A program made the translations under genes and the position numbers. From Frateuria terrea (GTDB lineage Bacteria; Pseudomonadota; Gammaproteobacteria; Xanthomonadales; Rhodanobacteraceae), in the NCBI RefSeq assembly GCF_900115705.1, contig NZ_FOXL01000009.1:116813-180812 (forward strand): 64,000 nt of DNA. Direction: 5' to 3'. The notes beneath the pieces were generated by a model. It was not told the origin of the DNA and searched no databases. It saw nothing but the letters and a program-made list of their open reading frames with translations. Of this stretch, positions 9,304-17,294 are shown one piece after another (the first letter of the stretch is position 1; every line of letters starts with the position of its first letter).

Positions 9304-9445
9304 CGAGCATCGTCCGCGCGAGTTGGGAGACGGCGAGTGTAGGTGATCGCCGACAGCGGAATGCCGCGCAGGGCTCGTAGAATGCGCCCCCCGGCATCCC
9401 CCGCCGGGCTATCGCACAAGACAAAAAAACAGGGAGTTTCAACGC

Positions 9446-10078
9446 ATGAAAACGATTCTGACCGTCGCCCTCGGCGCGGCGCTCGTGGGCGCCTCCGCGT
9501 CCGCTGCGGCTGCCGATGCCAACGGCGCCTTCTTCGTCAACGCCGGCGTGGGCCAGGCGCAGTACCACGTCGGTCGCACCAACGACCTTGGCTTCAGGCT
9601 GGACGACAAGGACACCGCCGGCGCGCTGCGCTTCGGGTATGCCTGGCGCGTGGCGCCGGCGTTCGACCTTGGCGTCGAAGGCGGCTATGCCGACCTGGGC
9701 AAGCTGGTCGCCAAGTACAGCGACGGCACCATCTCTTCCAAGTCCGACCTCGGTGCCACGGGCTGGCTGCTCGGGGCCAACGGCAAATACCATTTCGAGA
9801 AGCATGCGTATGTATCGGCGCGTGCCGGCTGGTTCCGGTCCAAAGAGAAACTCGAGGCGTCCGGCTTCGATGTCGCCCATGGCCAGTCCCTGGGCCATGC
9901 CGGCACGGATGGCGAGGGCGATGGCTGGTACGGCGGTGTGGGCGTGGGTTACGACTTTGCACGCAACTTCAGCATGGGCCTGAACTACGACAACTACCAC
10001 GTCAAGGCCAGGCCCGAAGGCGTCACCAGCGCGGTCAACGTAGGCGTGTTCTCGCTCAGCGCCGAGTACCGTTTCTAA
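9446..10078 (+). CDS. Outer membrane beta-barrel protein (porin-like), copy 1
   Basis: A 210-residue protein with a Sec signal peptide (MKTILTVALGAALVGASASA, cleaved after AAA) followed by alternating hydrophobic strands and a terminal EYRF, the C-terminal aromatic signature recognised by the BAM machinery. Size and pattern fit a small, probably eight-stranded, OmpA-transmembrane or OmpW-like barrel. A GGGAG ribosome-binding site precedes the ATG. It is a paralogue of the next gene: both share FFxNAGVGQxxYHVG after the signal, GGYADLGK, and YDNYHVK near the end. No periplasmic peptidoglycan-binding domain follows the barrel. The precise role is unknown. Confidence 0.88.
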   Translation: MKTILTVALGAALVGASASAAAADANGAFFVNAGVGQAQYHVGRTNDLGFRLDDKDTAGALRFGYAWRVAPAFDLGVEGGYADLGKLVAKYSDGTISSKSDLGATGWLLGANGKYHFEKHAYVSARAGWFRSKEKLEASGFDVAHGQSLGHAGTDGEGDGWYGGVGVGYDFARNFSMGLNYDNYHVKARPEGVTSAVNVGVFSLSAEYRF

Positions 10079-10142
10079 CCCGCTCGGGCGGCGGACCGAC
10101 GCGCTCCCGCCGCCCATCTGCCTTTCCATCAGGGACGAATCC

Positions 10143-10757
10143 GTGAAGAAGTATCTGCTCGCAACCGCCGCCCTCGCGTTGGCAGGCGCGTGTACTGCCT
10201 CGCTCGCGCAGGATGGGGGCGGCTTTTTCATCAATGCGGGCGTGGGCCAGTCGAAATACCACGTCGGCCAGGCGATGCCCGGCGTGGATGCCGTGGACGA
10301 TGCGGACACGGCCGAGGCGCTGCGCCTGGGCTACCTGTGGCATGGCACGGCCGACTTCGGGCTCGAAGGCGGCTACGCCGATCTCGGCAAGCGGCGGATG
10401 TCCAGCGTGGGGAACGCGGTCCTGCAGGACGTGACCGTCCACGCGAAGGGCTGGATGCTGGGGGTCATCGGCGAATTCCACTTCGCCGACCGCTGGTTCC
10501 TCTGCGCGCGGGGCGGCTGGCTGCGGACGTCGACGGACGTGACCGATCGCTATGCCGATCCGGTGACCTCGTCCAGCGCCGATGGCAGCGCCGACGGCGA
10601 CGGCTGGTATGGCGGCGTGGCCGTGGGCTACGACGTCGCGCGCCACGCCAGCCTTGGCCTGGGCTACGACAACTACCACGTCAAGGGAAGGTCCGGGCAG
10701 GTTTCCGCGGACGCCAACGTGGGGAGCTACATGCTGACCTACGAATACCGCTTCTGA
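10143..10757 (+). CDS. Outer membrane beta-barrel protein (porin-like), copy 2
   Basis: 204 residues, GTG start (10143) then a signal peptide (KKYLLATAALALAGACTASLA). The mature part resembles the preceding barrel in the same order of blocks, with GGYADLGK, GDGWYGGVAVGYD and YDNYHVKGR, and ends EYRF. The two genes are 64 bp apart and probably share one transcript ended by the stem-loop at 10780. They look like an old tandem duplication: the blocks match but loop lengths and sequences differ, mostly in segments expected to be surface loops. A cysteine in the signal region (GACTAS) does not form a good lipobox. Confidence 0.87.
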   Translation: MKKYLLATAALALAGACTASLAQDGGGFFINAGVGQSKYHVGQAMPGVDAVDDADTAEALRLGYLWHGTADFGLEGGYADLGKRRMSSVGNAVLQDVTVHAKGWMLGVIGEFHFADRWFLCARGGWLRTSTDVTDRYADPVTSSSADGSADGDGWYGGVAVGYDVARHASLGLGYDNYHVKGRSGQVSADANVGSYMLTYEYRF

Positions 10758-10779
10758 TCCGCGCTTCGCCGGTCCGGGC

Positions 10780-10807
10780 AACGGCCGCCGCGCGCGGCCG
10801 TTCTTTT
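10780..10807 (+). terminator. Rho-independent terminator after the barrel pair
   Basis: Perfect 9-bp arms AACGGCCGC and GCGGCCGTT (10780-10788 and 10794-10802) enclose a 5-base loop and are followed by TTCTTTT. It lies 23 bp after the stop of the second barrel gene and before the fumarase gene, so it separates the two transcripts. Confidence 0.75.
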
Positions 10808-10884
10808 GTCCAGCCTGCCCGGCTGCGGCACAATAGGCGGCTTGTGCGCTGCGCAAGGCGGCGCGTTCGAAGCCAAAGCCGCCC

Positions 10885-12399
10885 ATGACCACCATCAAGC
10901 AAGACGACCTGATCCAGTCCGTCGCCGACGCGCTGCAGTACATCAGCTACTACCACCCGGTCGACTACATCACGAGCCTCGCCGCCGCCTACGAGCGCGA
11001 GGAATCGCCCGCCGCGCGCGACGCGATGGCGCAGATCCTGATCAACTCGCGCATGGCCGCCGAGGGACACCGCCCGCTGTGCCAGGACACCGGCATCGTC
11101 ACGGTGTTCCTCAAAGTGGGCATGAACGTGCGCTGGGACGCGACGATGGGCCTGGAGGACATGGTCAACGAGGGCGTGCGCCGCGCCTACAACCATCCGG
11201 ACAACAAGCTGCGCGCCAGCGTGCTGGCCGATCCGGCCGGGCGACGCCTGAACACCCGCGACAACACGCCCGCGGTGATCAACGTGTCGATCGTGCCGGG
11301 CGACACCGTCGAGGTGATCGTGGCGGCCAAGGGCGGCGGCTCGGAAGCCAAGAGCAAATTCGTCATGCTCAACCCGTCCGATTCGATCGTCGACTGGGTG
11401 CTCAAGACCGTGCCGACCATGGGCGCCGGCTGGTGCCCGCCGGGCATGCTCGGCATCGGCATCGGTGGCACCGCGGAGAAGGCGATGCTGCTGGCGAAGG
11501 AGTCGCTGATGGAGCACATCGACATCCAGGAGCTGATCGCGCGCGGGCCATCGAACCGCATCGAGGAACTGCGCATCGAGCTGTACGGGAAGGTCAATGC
11601 GCTCGGTATCGGCGCACAGGGCCTGGGCGGCCTGACCACCGTGCTCGACGTCAAGATCAAGGACTACCCGACCCATGCGGCCAACCTGCCGGTGGCGATG
11701 ATCCCCAACTGCGCCGCCACCCGCCATGCGCATTTCACCCTGGACGGTTCCGGACCGGTGATGCTGGAGCCGCCGTCGCTGGAGCACTGGCCCAAGCTCA
11801 CCTATGACGCCTCCAAGGGTCGCCGCGTGAACCTCGATGCGGTCACCCGCGAAGACGTGGCCAGCTGGAAGCCGGGCGAGGTGCTGCTGCTCAACGGCAA
11901 GCTGCTGACCGGCCGCGACGCCGCGCACAAGCGCATGGTCGAGATGCTCGACAAGGGCGAGCCGCTGCCGGTCGACTTCAATGGTCGCTTCATCTACTAC
12001 GTCGGCCCGGTCGATCCGGTGCGCGACGAGGTGGTCGGCCCGGCCGGCCCCACCACCGCCACGCGCATGGACAAGTTCACCGACCAGGTACTCGAGCAGA
12101 CCGGCCTGCTGGGCATGGTCGGCAAGGCCGAGCGCGGGCCGGCGGCGATCGAGGCGATCAGGAAGCATCGCTCGGTCTACCTGATGGCGGTGGGCGGTGC
12201 CGCCTACCTGGTGTCCAAGGCGATCAAGGCCTCGCGGGTGGCCGGCTTCCCGGATCTGGGAATGGAGGCGATCTATGAGTTCGAGGTCCGGGACATGCCG
12301 GTGACCGTGGCGGTCGACTCGGCCGGTACTTCGGTGCACCAGACCGGGCCGAAGGAGTGGCAGGCGCGGATCGGCAGGATCCCCGTAGTTATCGAGTAA
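10885..12399 (+). CDS. fumA: Class I fumarate hydratase
   Basis: A 504-residue one-chain, oxygen-sensitive [4Fe-4S] fumarase interconverting fumarate and L-malate in the TCA cycle. The N-terminal alpha domain (about 1-290) and C-terminal beta domain (about 320-500) are both present. Likely cluster cysteines sit in RPLCQDTG (Cys66), in GAGWCPPGM (about residue 184) and in PNCAATRHAHF (about 277). The beta domain has GPTTATRMDKFTD, typical of the swivel domain. Length matches E. coli FumA/FumB rather than the two-subunit archaeal form. The terminator at 10780 lies upstream, so it is probably transcribed on its own. Confidence 0.95.
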   Translation: MTTIKQDDLIQSVADALQYISYYHPVDYITSLAAAYEREESPAARDAMAQILINSRMAAEGHRPLCQDTGIVTVFLKVGMNVRWDATMGLEDMVNEGVRRAYNHPDNKLRASVLADPAGRRLNTRDNTPAVINVSIVPGDTVEVIVAAKGGGSEAKSKFVMLNPSDSIVDWVLKTVPTMGAGWCPPGMLGIGIGGTAEKAMLLAKESLMEHIDIQELIARGPSNRIEELRIELYGKVNALGIGAQGLGGLTTVLDVKIKDYPTHAANLPVAMIPNCAATRHAHFTLDGSGPVMLEPPSLEHWPKLTYDASKGRRVNLDAVTREDVASWKPGEVLLLNGKLLTGRDAAHKRMVEMLDKGEPLPVDFNGRFIYYVGPVDPVRDEVVGPAGPTTATRMDKFTDQVLEQTGLLGMVGKAERGPAAIEAIRKHRSVYLMAVGGAAYLVSKAIKASRVAGFPDLGMEAIYEFEVRDMPVTVAVDSAGTSVHQTGPKEWQARIGRIPVVIE

Positions 12400-12751
12400 A
12401 GCCGTGCGCGCGGCGCACACGGTCGCCACCTCTCCCCTCAGGGGAGAGGATTGAGGTGAGGGCCAAGGCGTGCGGGAAGCTGCTTTGCGTTCCTGCCTTC
12501 CAGGGGAGGAATCCGAAGGAGCCGGCCGGGCGCCGCGAATGACCTCAGGCCGACCGTCCGTAGGCAGGGCCGAGCCCAGCTCGTCCCTCACCCCAACCCG
12601 CTCCCCGGAGGGGAGAGGGAGCCGATCTGGCGGTTTGCCGCATTTGGATGGCTAAACGTCCATATCTTGCCCGCAAAAATCCATTGCATTCGACGTGTCG
12701 CAGCGCAACACTGGCGCGATTGTCTTCCGACACCACTGCAATGGAGCCCTC
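12400..12751 (+). repeat. Intergenic region with two oppositely oriented palindromic repeats
   Basis: The 352 bp between fumarase and lysAC hold two copies of the genome's CCCTCTCCCC-type palindrome: 12429-12462, with tail TGAGGTGAGGG to its right, and 12585-12622, with the mirror-image head CCCTCACCCC to its left. Each copy is itself a hairpin (CTCTCCCC/GGGGAGAG), and the two copies are inverted relative to each other, so the whole block can pair. The stretch nearest lysAC (12640-12751) is less GC-rich and probably carries its promoter, but no clear -35/-10 pair was identified. Confidence 0.7.
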
Positions 12752-15382
12752 GTGACCCCGCAAAACCCCGCGCCGCTCTCCGCGGACGCGCCCGCTCCAG
12801 ACAGACCCTGGATCGTGATGAAGTTCGGCGGCACGTCCGTCGCGACACTGCCGCGCTGGCAGAACATCCGTGAGCTGATTGCCAGCCGCCGCGCCGAAGG
12901 CGCCCGCGTGCTGGTGGTCGTGTCCGCGCTCACCGGCATCACCGACGCACTCAAACAGCTGTGCGGCGAGGGCAATGGGGACAAACGCAGGGCGGCGGCC
13001 GGCGCGATCGCGCAACGCCACCATGAACTGCTGGGCCACATGCAGCTGTCGCTGCCGGACACGCTCGCCACGCGCCTGGCCGAGTTGGCGGCGCTCGCTA
13101 CCGACGGTCCGGCCGCACTGGGTGAACTGGCCTGGGCGGCGCAGGTGCAGGCGCATGGCGAGCTGATGTCCAGCGCATTGGGCGCGGCGTACCTCACTGC
13201 CAGCGGCCTGCCGACCCGCTGGCTGGATGCGCGCGAATGCCTGCATGCCATCGCGCTGCCCAACCAGAACGAGCGCACGCGCCTGCTCTCGGCCACGGTC
13301 GAATCGCATCCCGACGCAGCGCTGGCTGGGCGGCTGGCAGGACAGGGCGAGGTGTTCATCACGCAGGGCTTCATCGCGCGCGGGGAGCAGGGCCGGACCG
13401 TGCTGCTCGGGCGTGGCGGCTCGGATACGTCTGCTGCTTACTTCGGCGCGCTGCTGAAAGCGCAGCGCGTGGAAATCTGGACCGACGTCGCCGGCATGTT
13501 CACCGCCAATCCGCGCCAGGTTCCCGGCGCGCGGCTGCTCCAGCGGCTGGACTACGAGGAAGCCCAGGAAATCGCCACCACCGGCGCCAAGGTGTTGCAT
13601 CCGCGCTGCCTCTCGCCGTTGCGCGAGCCGCGCGTGCCGCTGCTGATCAAGGACACCAACCGGCCCGAGCTCGAAGGCACGGTGATCGGTCCGGAGGTGC
13701 GCGAGCACGCGCCTTCGGTCAAGGCGATCAGTGCGCGCAAGGGGCTTACGCTGGTGTCGATGGAATCGGTCGGCATGTGGCAGCAGGTCGGCTTCCTCGC
13801 CGACGTGTTCGCGCAGTTCAAGCAGCACGGGCTTTCGGTCGACCTGATCGGCTCGGCCGAAACCAACGTCACGGTGTCGCTCGATCCGACCGAGAACCTG
13901 CTCGACTCCGATGCGGTGGCCGCGCTGGCCGCGGACCTGGCCAAGGTGTGCCGGGTCAAGGTGATCGCGCCGTGCGCGGCGATCACCCTGGTCGGCCGCG
14001 GCATGCGTTCGATGTTGCACACGCTCTCGACCGTGCTGGCGGAATTCGGCCAGCTGCGCGTGCACCTGATCTCGCAGTCATCGAACAACCTCAACCTGAC
14101 CTTCGTCGTCGACGAAGCGGTGGTGGACGAACTGCTGCCGCATCTGCACGACCTGCTGATCGGTGCCGGCGCCCTGCGCACCGACGACAGCGCGCTGTTC
14201 GGGCCGAGCTGGCAGGCGCTGTACGGCAGCGGCGAGATGGCGGAGCAGGCGGCCGCCTGGTGGCGGGACCCAACCGAACGCGCGCGCCTGCTCGCGCTGG
14301 CGCAGGAGGCCACGCCCCGCTACGTCTACCACCTGCCCACGGTGCGCGCGCAGGCACGGGCGATGCTGTCGCTGGGTGCGGTCGACCACGTGCACTACGC
14401 AGTGAAGGCGAACACGCATCCGGCGATCCTGCGCGCGCTGGCCGCTGAGGGTCTGGCTTTCGAGTGTGTTTCGCCCGGCGAACTGAGGGCCGTCCTGGCG
14501 ACCGTGCCGGACACGGCCCCGCTGCTGTTCACGCCCAACTTCGCCCGCCACGCGGACTACGCCGAGGCGCTGGCCACGCGCGCAACCATAACCCTCGATG
14601 CGTTGCACCCGCTGGAACACTGGGGCGAGTCGTTCCGTGGCCGCGAGGTCGTGCTGCGGGTGGACCTGGGCCGCGGCCTGGGCCATCACGAAAAAGTGCG
14701 AACCGGCGGCAACGGCAGCAAGTTCGGCCTGCCCATCGAGCAACTCGACGCCTTCCTGCGCCTGGCCGATGCACACCAGGTCACCGTGCGCGGCCTGCAT
14801 GCGCACCTGGGCTCGGGCGTGCTCGATCCGAAGCACTGGGGCGAGGTGTATGCGCAGCTGGCGAGCCTGGCCGAGCGCATCGGCAGCGTGGCCTTCCTCA
14901 ACATCGGCGGTGGACTGGGCGTGCCGTCGCATCCCGGGGAGGCGCCGCTGGACATGGCCGAGCTGGATCGTGTGCTGCGCGGGGTCAAGGCCGCCTATCC
15001 GCATTACCAGCTGTGGATGGAGCCGGGCCGCTATCTGGTTGCGGACGCCGGTGTGCTGCTGGCGCGCGTCACCCAGACCAAGGGCAAGGGCAGCCTGCGC
15101 TACCTCGGCGTGGACACCGGCATGGACAGCCTGATCCGCCCGACGCTGTATGACGCCTGGCACGAGATCGTGAATCTCTCGCGCCTGGATGCGCCGGCGC
15201 AGGCGCTGTACCAGGTGGTGGGACCGATCTGCGAATCGGGCGACGTGCTGGGTACCGACCGGCGGTTGCCCGAGGCGCAGGAGGGAGACGTGATCTTGAT
15301 CGCGCAGGCCGGGGCGTACGGCAAGGTGATGTCGTCGCGCTATAACCTGCGGGAAGAAGCGGACGAGGTGATTCTGGATTAA
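12752..15382 (+). CDS. lysAC: Bifunctional aspartate kinase / diaminopimelate decarboxylase
   Basis: A fusion of about 876 residues carrying the first and last enzymes of lysine biosynthesis. Residues about 20-460 are an aspartokinase: KFGGTSV at 24-30, a GRGGSDTSA nucleotide-binding motif and two ACT-like segments (SMESVGMWQQVGFLADVFAQ region and LISQSSNNLN region), which in the family mediate feedback control. Residues about 525-876 are a PLP-dependent decarboxylase: HYAVKAN with the PLP lysine near residue 552, HLGSG, GGGLG, and CESGDVLG near the C-terminus. The GTG at 12752 follows GGAG at the right distance; the frame is open to 12695. It phosphorylates aspartate and decarboxylates meso-DAP to lysine, so it touches peptidoglycan precursor supply, as do the nearby murL and murD2. 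Confidence 0.95.
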   Translation: MTPQNPAPLSADAPAPDRPWIVMKFGGTSVATLPRWQNIRELIASRRAEGARVLVVVSALTGITDALKQLCGEGNGDKRRAAAGAIAQRHHELLGHMQLSLPDTLATRLAELAALATDGPAALGELAWAAQVQAHGELMSSALGAAYLTASGLPTRWLDARECLHAIALPNQNERTRLLSATVESHPDAALAGRLAGQGEVFITQGFIARGEQGRTVLLGRGGSDTSAAYFGALLKAQRVEIWTDVAGMFTANPRQVPGARLLQRLDYEEAQEIATTGAKVLHPRCLSPLREPRVPLLIKDTNRPELEGTVIGPEVREHAPSVKAISARKGLTLVSMESVGMWQQVGFLADVFAQFKQHGLSVDLIGSAETNVTVSLDPTENLLDSDAVAALAADLAKVCRVKVIAPCAAITLVGRGMRSMLHTLSTVLAEFGQLRVHLISQSSNNLNLTFVVDEAVVDELLPHLHDLLIGAGALRTDDSALFGPSWQALYGSGEMAEQAAAWWRDPTERARLLALAQEATPRYVYHLPTVRAQARAMLSLGAVDHVHYAVKANTHPAILRALAAEGLAFECVSPGELRAVLATVPDTAPLLFTPNFARHADYAEALATRATITLDALHPLEHWGESFRGREVVLRVDLGRGLGHHEKVRTGGNGSKFGLPIEQLDAFLRLADAHQVTVRGLHAHLGSGVLDPKHWGEVYAQLASLAERIGSVAFLNIGGGLGVPSHPGEAPLDMAELDRVLRGVKAAYPHYQLWMEPGRYLVADAGVLLARVTQTKGKGSLRYLGVDTGMDSLIRPTLYDAWHEIVNLSRLDAPAQALYQVVGPICESGDVLGTDRRLPEAQEGDVILIAQAGAYGKVMSSRYNLREEADEVILD

Positions 15383-15398
15383 CTGAGGCGAGCCCCGG

Positions 15399-15517
15399 CC
15401 CTTCACCCTGGCCCTCTCCCCGGAGGGAAGAGGGAGCCACCTTTCGCGGCACATGCATCAAGCGAGGCCTTCGCTCTTGCTCCCTCTTCCCTCCGGGGAG
15501 AGGGTTGGGGTGAAGGG
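15399..15517 (+). repeat. REPIN-like pair of inverted palindromic repeats after lysAC
   Basis: Two 39-bp arms, 15399-15437 and 15479-15517, are inverted copies of each other with about three mismatches around a 41-bp spacer. Each arm starts (or ends) with a CCCTTCACCC-type block and contains CCCTCTCCCCGGAGGG. The structure would fold into one long hairpin starting 17 bp after the lysAC stop, so in RNA it could also act as a 3' stabiliser or terminator. It matches the REP-doublet (REPIN) design; no REP-associated tyrosine transposase gene is present in the window. Confidence 0.75.
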
Positions 15518-15538
15518 CCGCTCTAGCGACAGACCTCC

Positions 15539-15846
15539 ATGGAGCGAGGTTCAGGGATGAAACGCATGAGCGTGGATGGGGCGCGTGGACTGCGCACAGG
15601 CATGACCGACGCCGAGCGGGCGCTGTGGTACCGCTTGCGGAATCGGCAACGGGACGGCTGCAAATCCCGTCGGCAGCATGAGATCGACCGATCTGCTCGA
15701 TGGTGGTCGGCACCTGGAGCAGCACGATGACGACGACGCACGCGCCACCTCCAAACCAATGGCTACCGCGTGCTGCGTTTCTGGAACAATGACGTATTGA
15801 CGAACATCGAGAGCGTGCTTGCGGCAGTGATGGGAGCTTTGGCAAG
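15539..15846 (+). pseudogene. Decayed DUF559 (endonuclease-like) domain gene
   Basis: The first frame reads GLRTGMTDAERALWYRLRNR and KSRRQHEIDR, the typical N-terminal half of DUF559 proteins, a very-short-patch-repair-like endonuclease fold. It then loses the segment that normally carries VDFVC and shifts frame to LLDGGRHLEQHDDDDARA (the ELDGGQH region), then shifts again to TNGYRVLRFWNNDVLTN, the family's C-terminal motif. There is thus one internal deletion of roughly 45 bp and at least two frameshifts within 310 bp. It is flanked on both sides by palindromic repeats, and its last frame runs on into the repeat at 15853. It is not expected to make a functional protein. Confidence 0.75.
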
Positions 15847-15852
15847 TCCCGG

Positions 15853-15892
15853 CCCTCATCCCAGCCCTCTCCCCGCGGGGGAGAGGGGAGCC
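15853..15892 (+). repeat. Palindromic repeat copy upstream of murL
   Basis: CCCTCATCCCAGCCCTCTCCCC followed by its complementary GGGGGAGAGGGG: another copy of the family seen at 12585 and 15399, in the same orientation as those. It ends 31 bp before the murL start and so lies in its 5' region. Confidence 0.7.
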
Positions 15893-15923
15893 AGGGCGCA
15901 GCGCGCTCCAACGGAGCGAACGA

Positions 15924-17294
15924 GTGACGACGATCAACCCCCGCATGACCCACAGCTTCCGCTTCGTGCGCGCCACCTACGCCGATGGCGTGGCTGAGCT
16001 GGCATACGCCTTCGACCAAGGCGAGGAAATGGTCGAGCGCATCCGCTTCCCCGAAGCACCGGCCGTTCCGGCCCACCGCCAGCAGGCCTTCGACGCCGCG
16101 CTCAAGCTACTGCACCTGATCGCCGGCGTGAGCTACTACAAGGCGGGTGTGCCGCCGACGATCGAGGCCGAACCGCTCGACGACGAAACGGCCGACCTGC
16201 TCGACGCGCTCTACCTGCACGGTCTGGCCGAGTTCGCCTACCGCAACGGGCTGGACCTGCGCGGACGCATCGCCTTCCCCCGATCCGCTCCCTCTCCGCT
16301 CCGGGGAGAGGGGCGGGGTGAGGGGACACGCTTGCCGCAAGCTCCCGCCCTGAATCTCCCCCAGCGCACCCTGGTCCCCATCGGCGGCGGCAAGGATTCG
16401 CTGGTCGCGGCCGAGGCGATCAAGTCCATCGGCGGCGAGGCCACCGCGGTCTGGGTCGGCAACTCCCCGCTGATCGCCGCCTGCGCCGAGCGCACGGGCC
16501 TGCCCAGGCTCAACATCCAGCGCGAGCTTTCGCCCGTATTGTTCGAACTCAACCGCCTGGGCGCGTGGAACGGCCACATCCCGGTGACCGCAGTGAACTC
16601 GGCGATCCTGGCGCTGGCGGCCATCCTCTATGGCTATGACTCGATCGCCTTCGCCAACGAGCGCTCGGCCTCGGCCGCCACGCTGGAATACGAAGGCCAG
16701 CAGGTGAACCACCAGTGGAGCAAGAGCCTCGCGTTCGAGGCCTTGCTGTCGGACTGGCTGCACACCCACGTCGCGGCGGATCTGGATTACTGCTCGCTGC
16801 TGCGGCCGTACTCGGAGCTGGCGATCACCCGCGCCTTCGCGCGCCTGACGCCGTACTTCGACGCCTTCTCCAGCTGCAACCGCAACTTCCGCATCCTCGG
16901 TCCCAGGCCAGCCGACCGCTGGTGCGGCCAGTGCCCGAAGTGCCATTTCGTGTTTCTGGCGCTCGCACCGTTCCTGCCCAAACCGCGGTTGCTGTCGATC
17001 TTCGGCCGCAACCTGCTGGACGACGAAAGCCAGGCGGCCGGTTTCGACGCCCTGCTGGAATACCAGGACCACAAGCCGTTCGAGTGCGTCGGCGAGGGCG
17101 CCGAGGCGCGCGCGGCGATGCATGCGCTGAGCCAGCGGCCTGAGTGGCAGGAGGACGCGCTGGTGGCGCGCTTCATCCGCGAGATCCTGCCGCAGCTCGA
17201 TCCGGCGCAACTGGCGCTGGAGCCCTGGCTCATGCCGTCGGGCGAGCATCGTGTGCCGGCCCGGCTGCAGCGCGCGCTGGAGGCGATCGGCTGA
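15924..17294 (+). CDS. murL: UDP-N-acetylmuramoyl-L-alanyl-L-glutamate epimerase
   Basis: A 456-residue protein. In Xanthomonas, MurL uses ATP to epimerise the terminal L-Glu of UDP-MurNAc-L-Ala-L-Glu to D-Glu, so the cell does not need free D-glutamate at this step. Visible here are a PP-loop-like IGGGKDSLVA, ANERSASAATLEYEG, and a cysteine-rich WCGQCPKCHFVFLAL segment towards the C-terminus. The GTG start follows GGAG by 7 bases; an ATG seven codons later is possible. The stop overlaps the murD2 start (TGATG), so the pair is translationally coupled and works as one step. Odd: residues about 120-139 (SAPSPLRGEGRGEG core) are encoded by an in-frame copy of the palindromic repeat, placed just before the catalytic domain. 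Confidence 0.93.
   Translation: MTTINPRMTHSFRFVRATYADGVAELAYAFDQGEEMVERIRFPEAPAVPAHRQQAFDAALKLLHLIAGVSYYKAGVPPTIEAEPLDDETADLLDALYLHGLAEFAYRNGLDLRGRIAFPRSAPSPLRGEGRGEGTRLPQAPALNLPQRTLVPIGGGKDSLVAAEAIKSIGGEATAVWVGNSPLIAACAERTGLPRLNIQRELSPVLFELNRLGAWNGHIPVTAVNSAILALAAILYGYDSIAFANERSASAATLEYEGQQVNHQWSKSLAFEALLSDWLHTHVAADLDYCSLLRPYSELAITRAFARLTPYFDAFSSCNRNFRILGPRPADRWCGQCPKCHFVFLALAPFLPKPRLLSIFGRNLLDDESQAAGFDALLEYQDHKPFECVGEGAEARAAMHALSQRPEWQEDALVARFIREILPQLDPAQLALEPWLMPSGEHRVPARLQRALEAIG
16281..16340 (+). repeat. Palindromic repeat inserted in frame inside murL
   Basis: The stretch contains CCCTCTCCGCTCCGGGGAGAGGGGCGGGGTGAGG-type sequence, written here as parts: CCCTCTCC, CCGGGGAGAGG and GGGGTGAGGGG. 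It is the same palindrome and tail as the intergenic copies, in reverse orientation. It spans 60 bp, 20 codons, keeps the frame and adds a Pro/Gly/Arg-rich linker between the N-terminal region and the ATP-binding domain of MurL. Confidence 0.75.
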
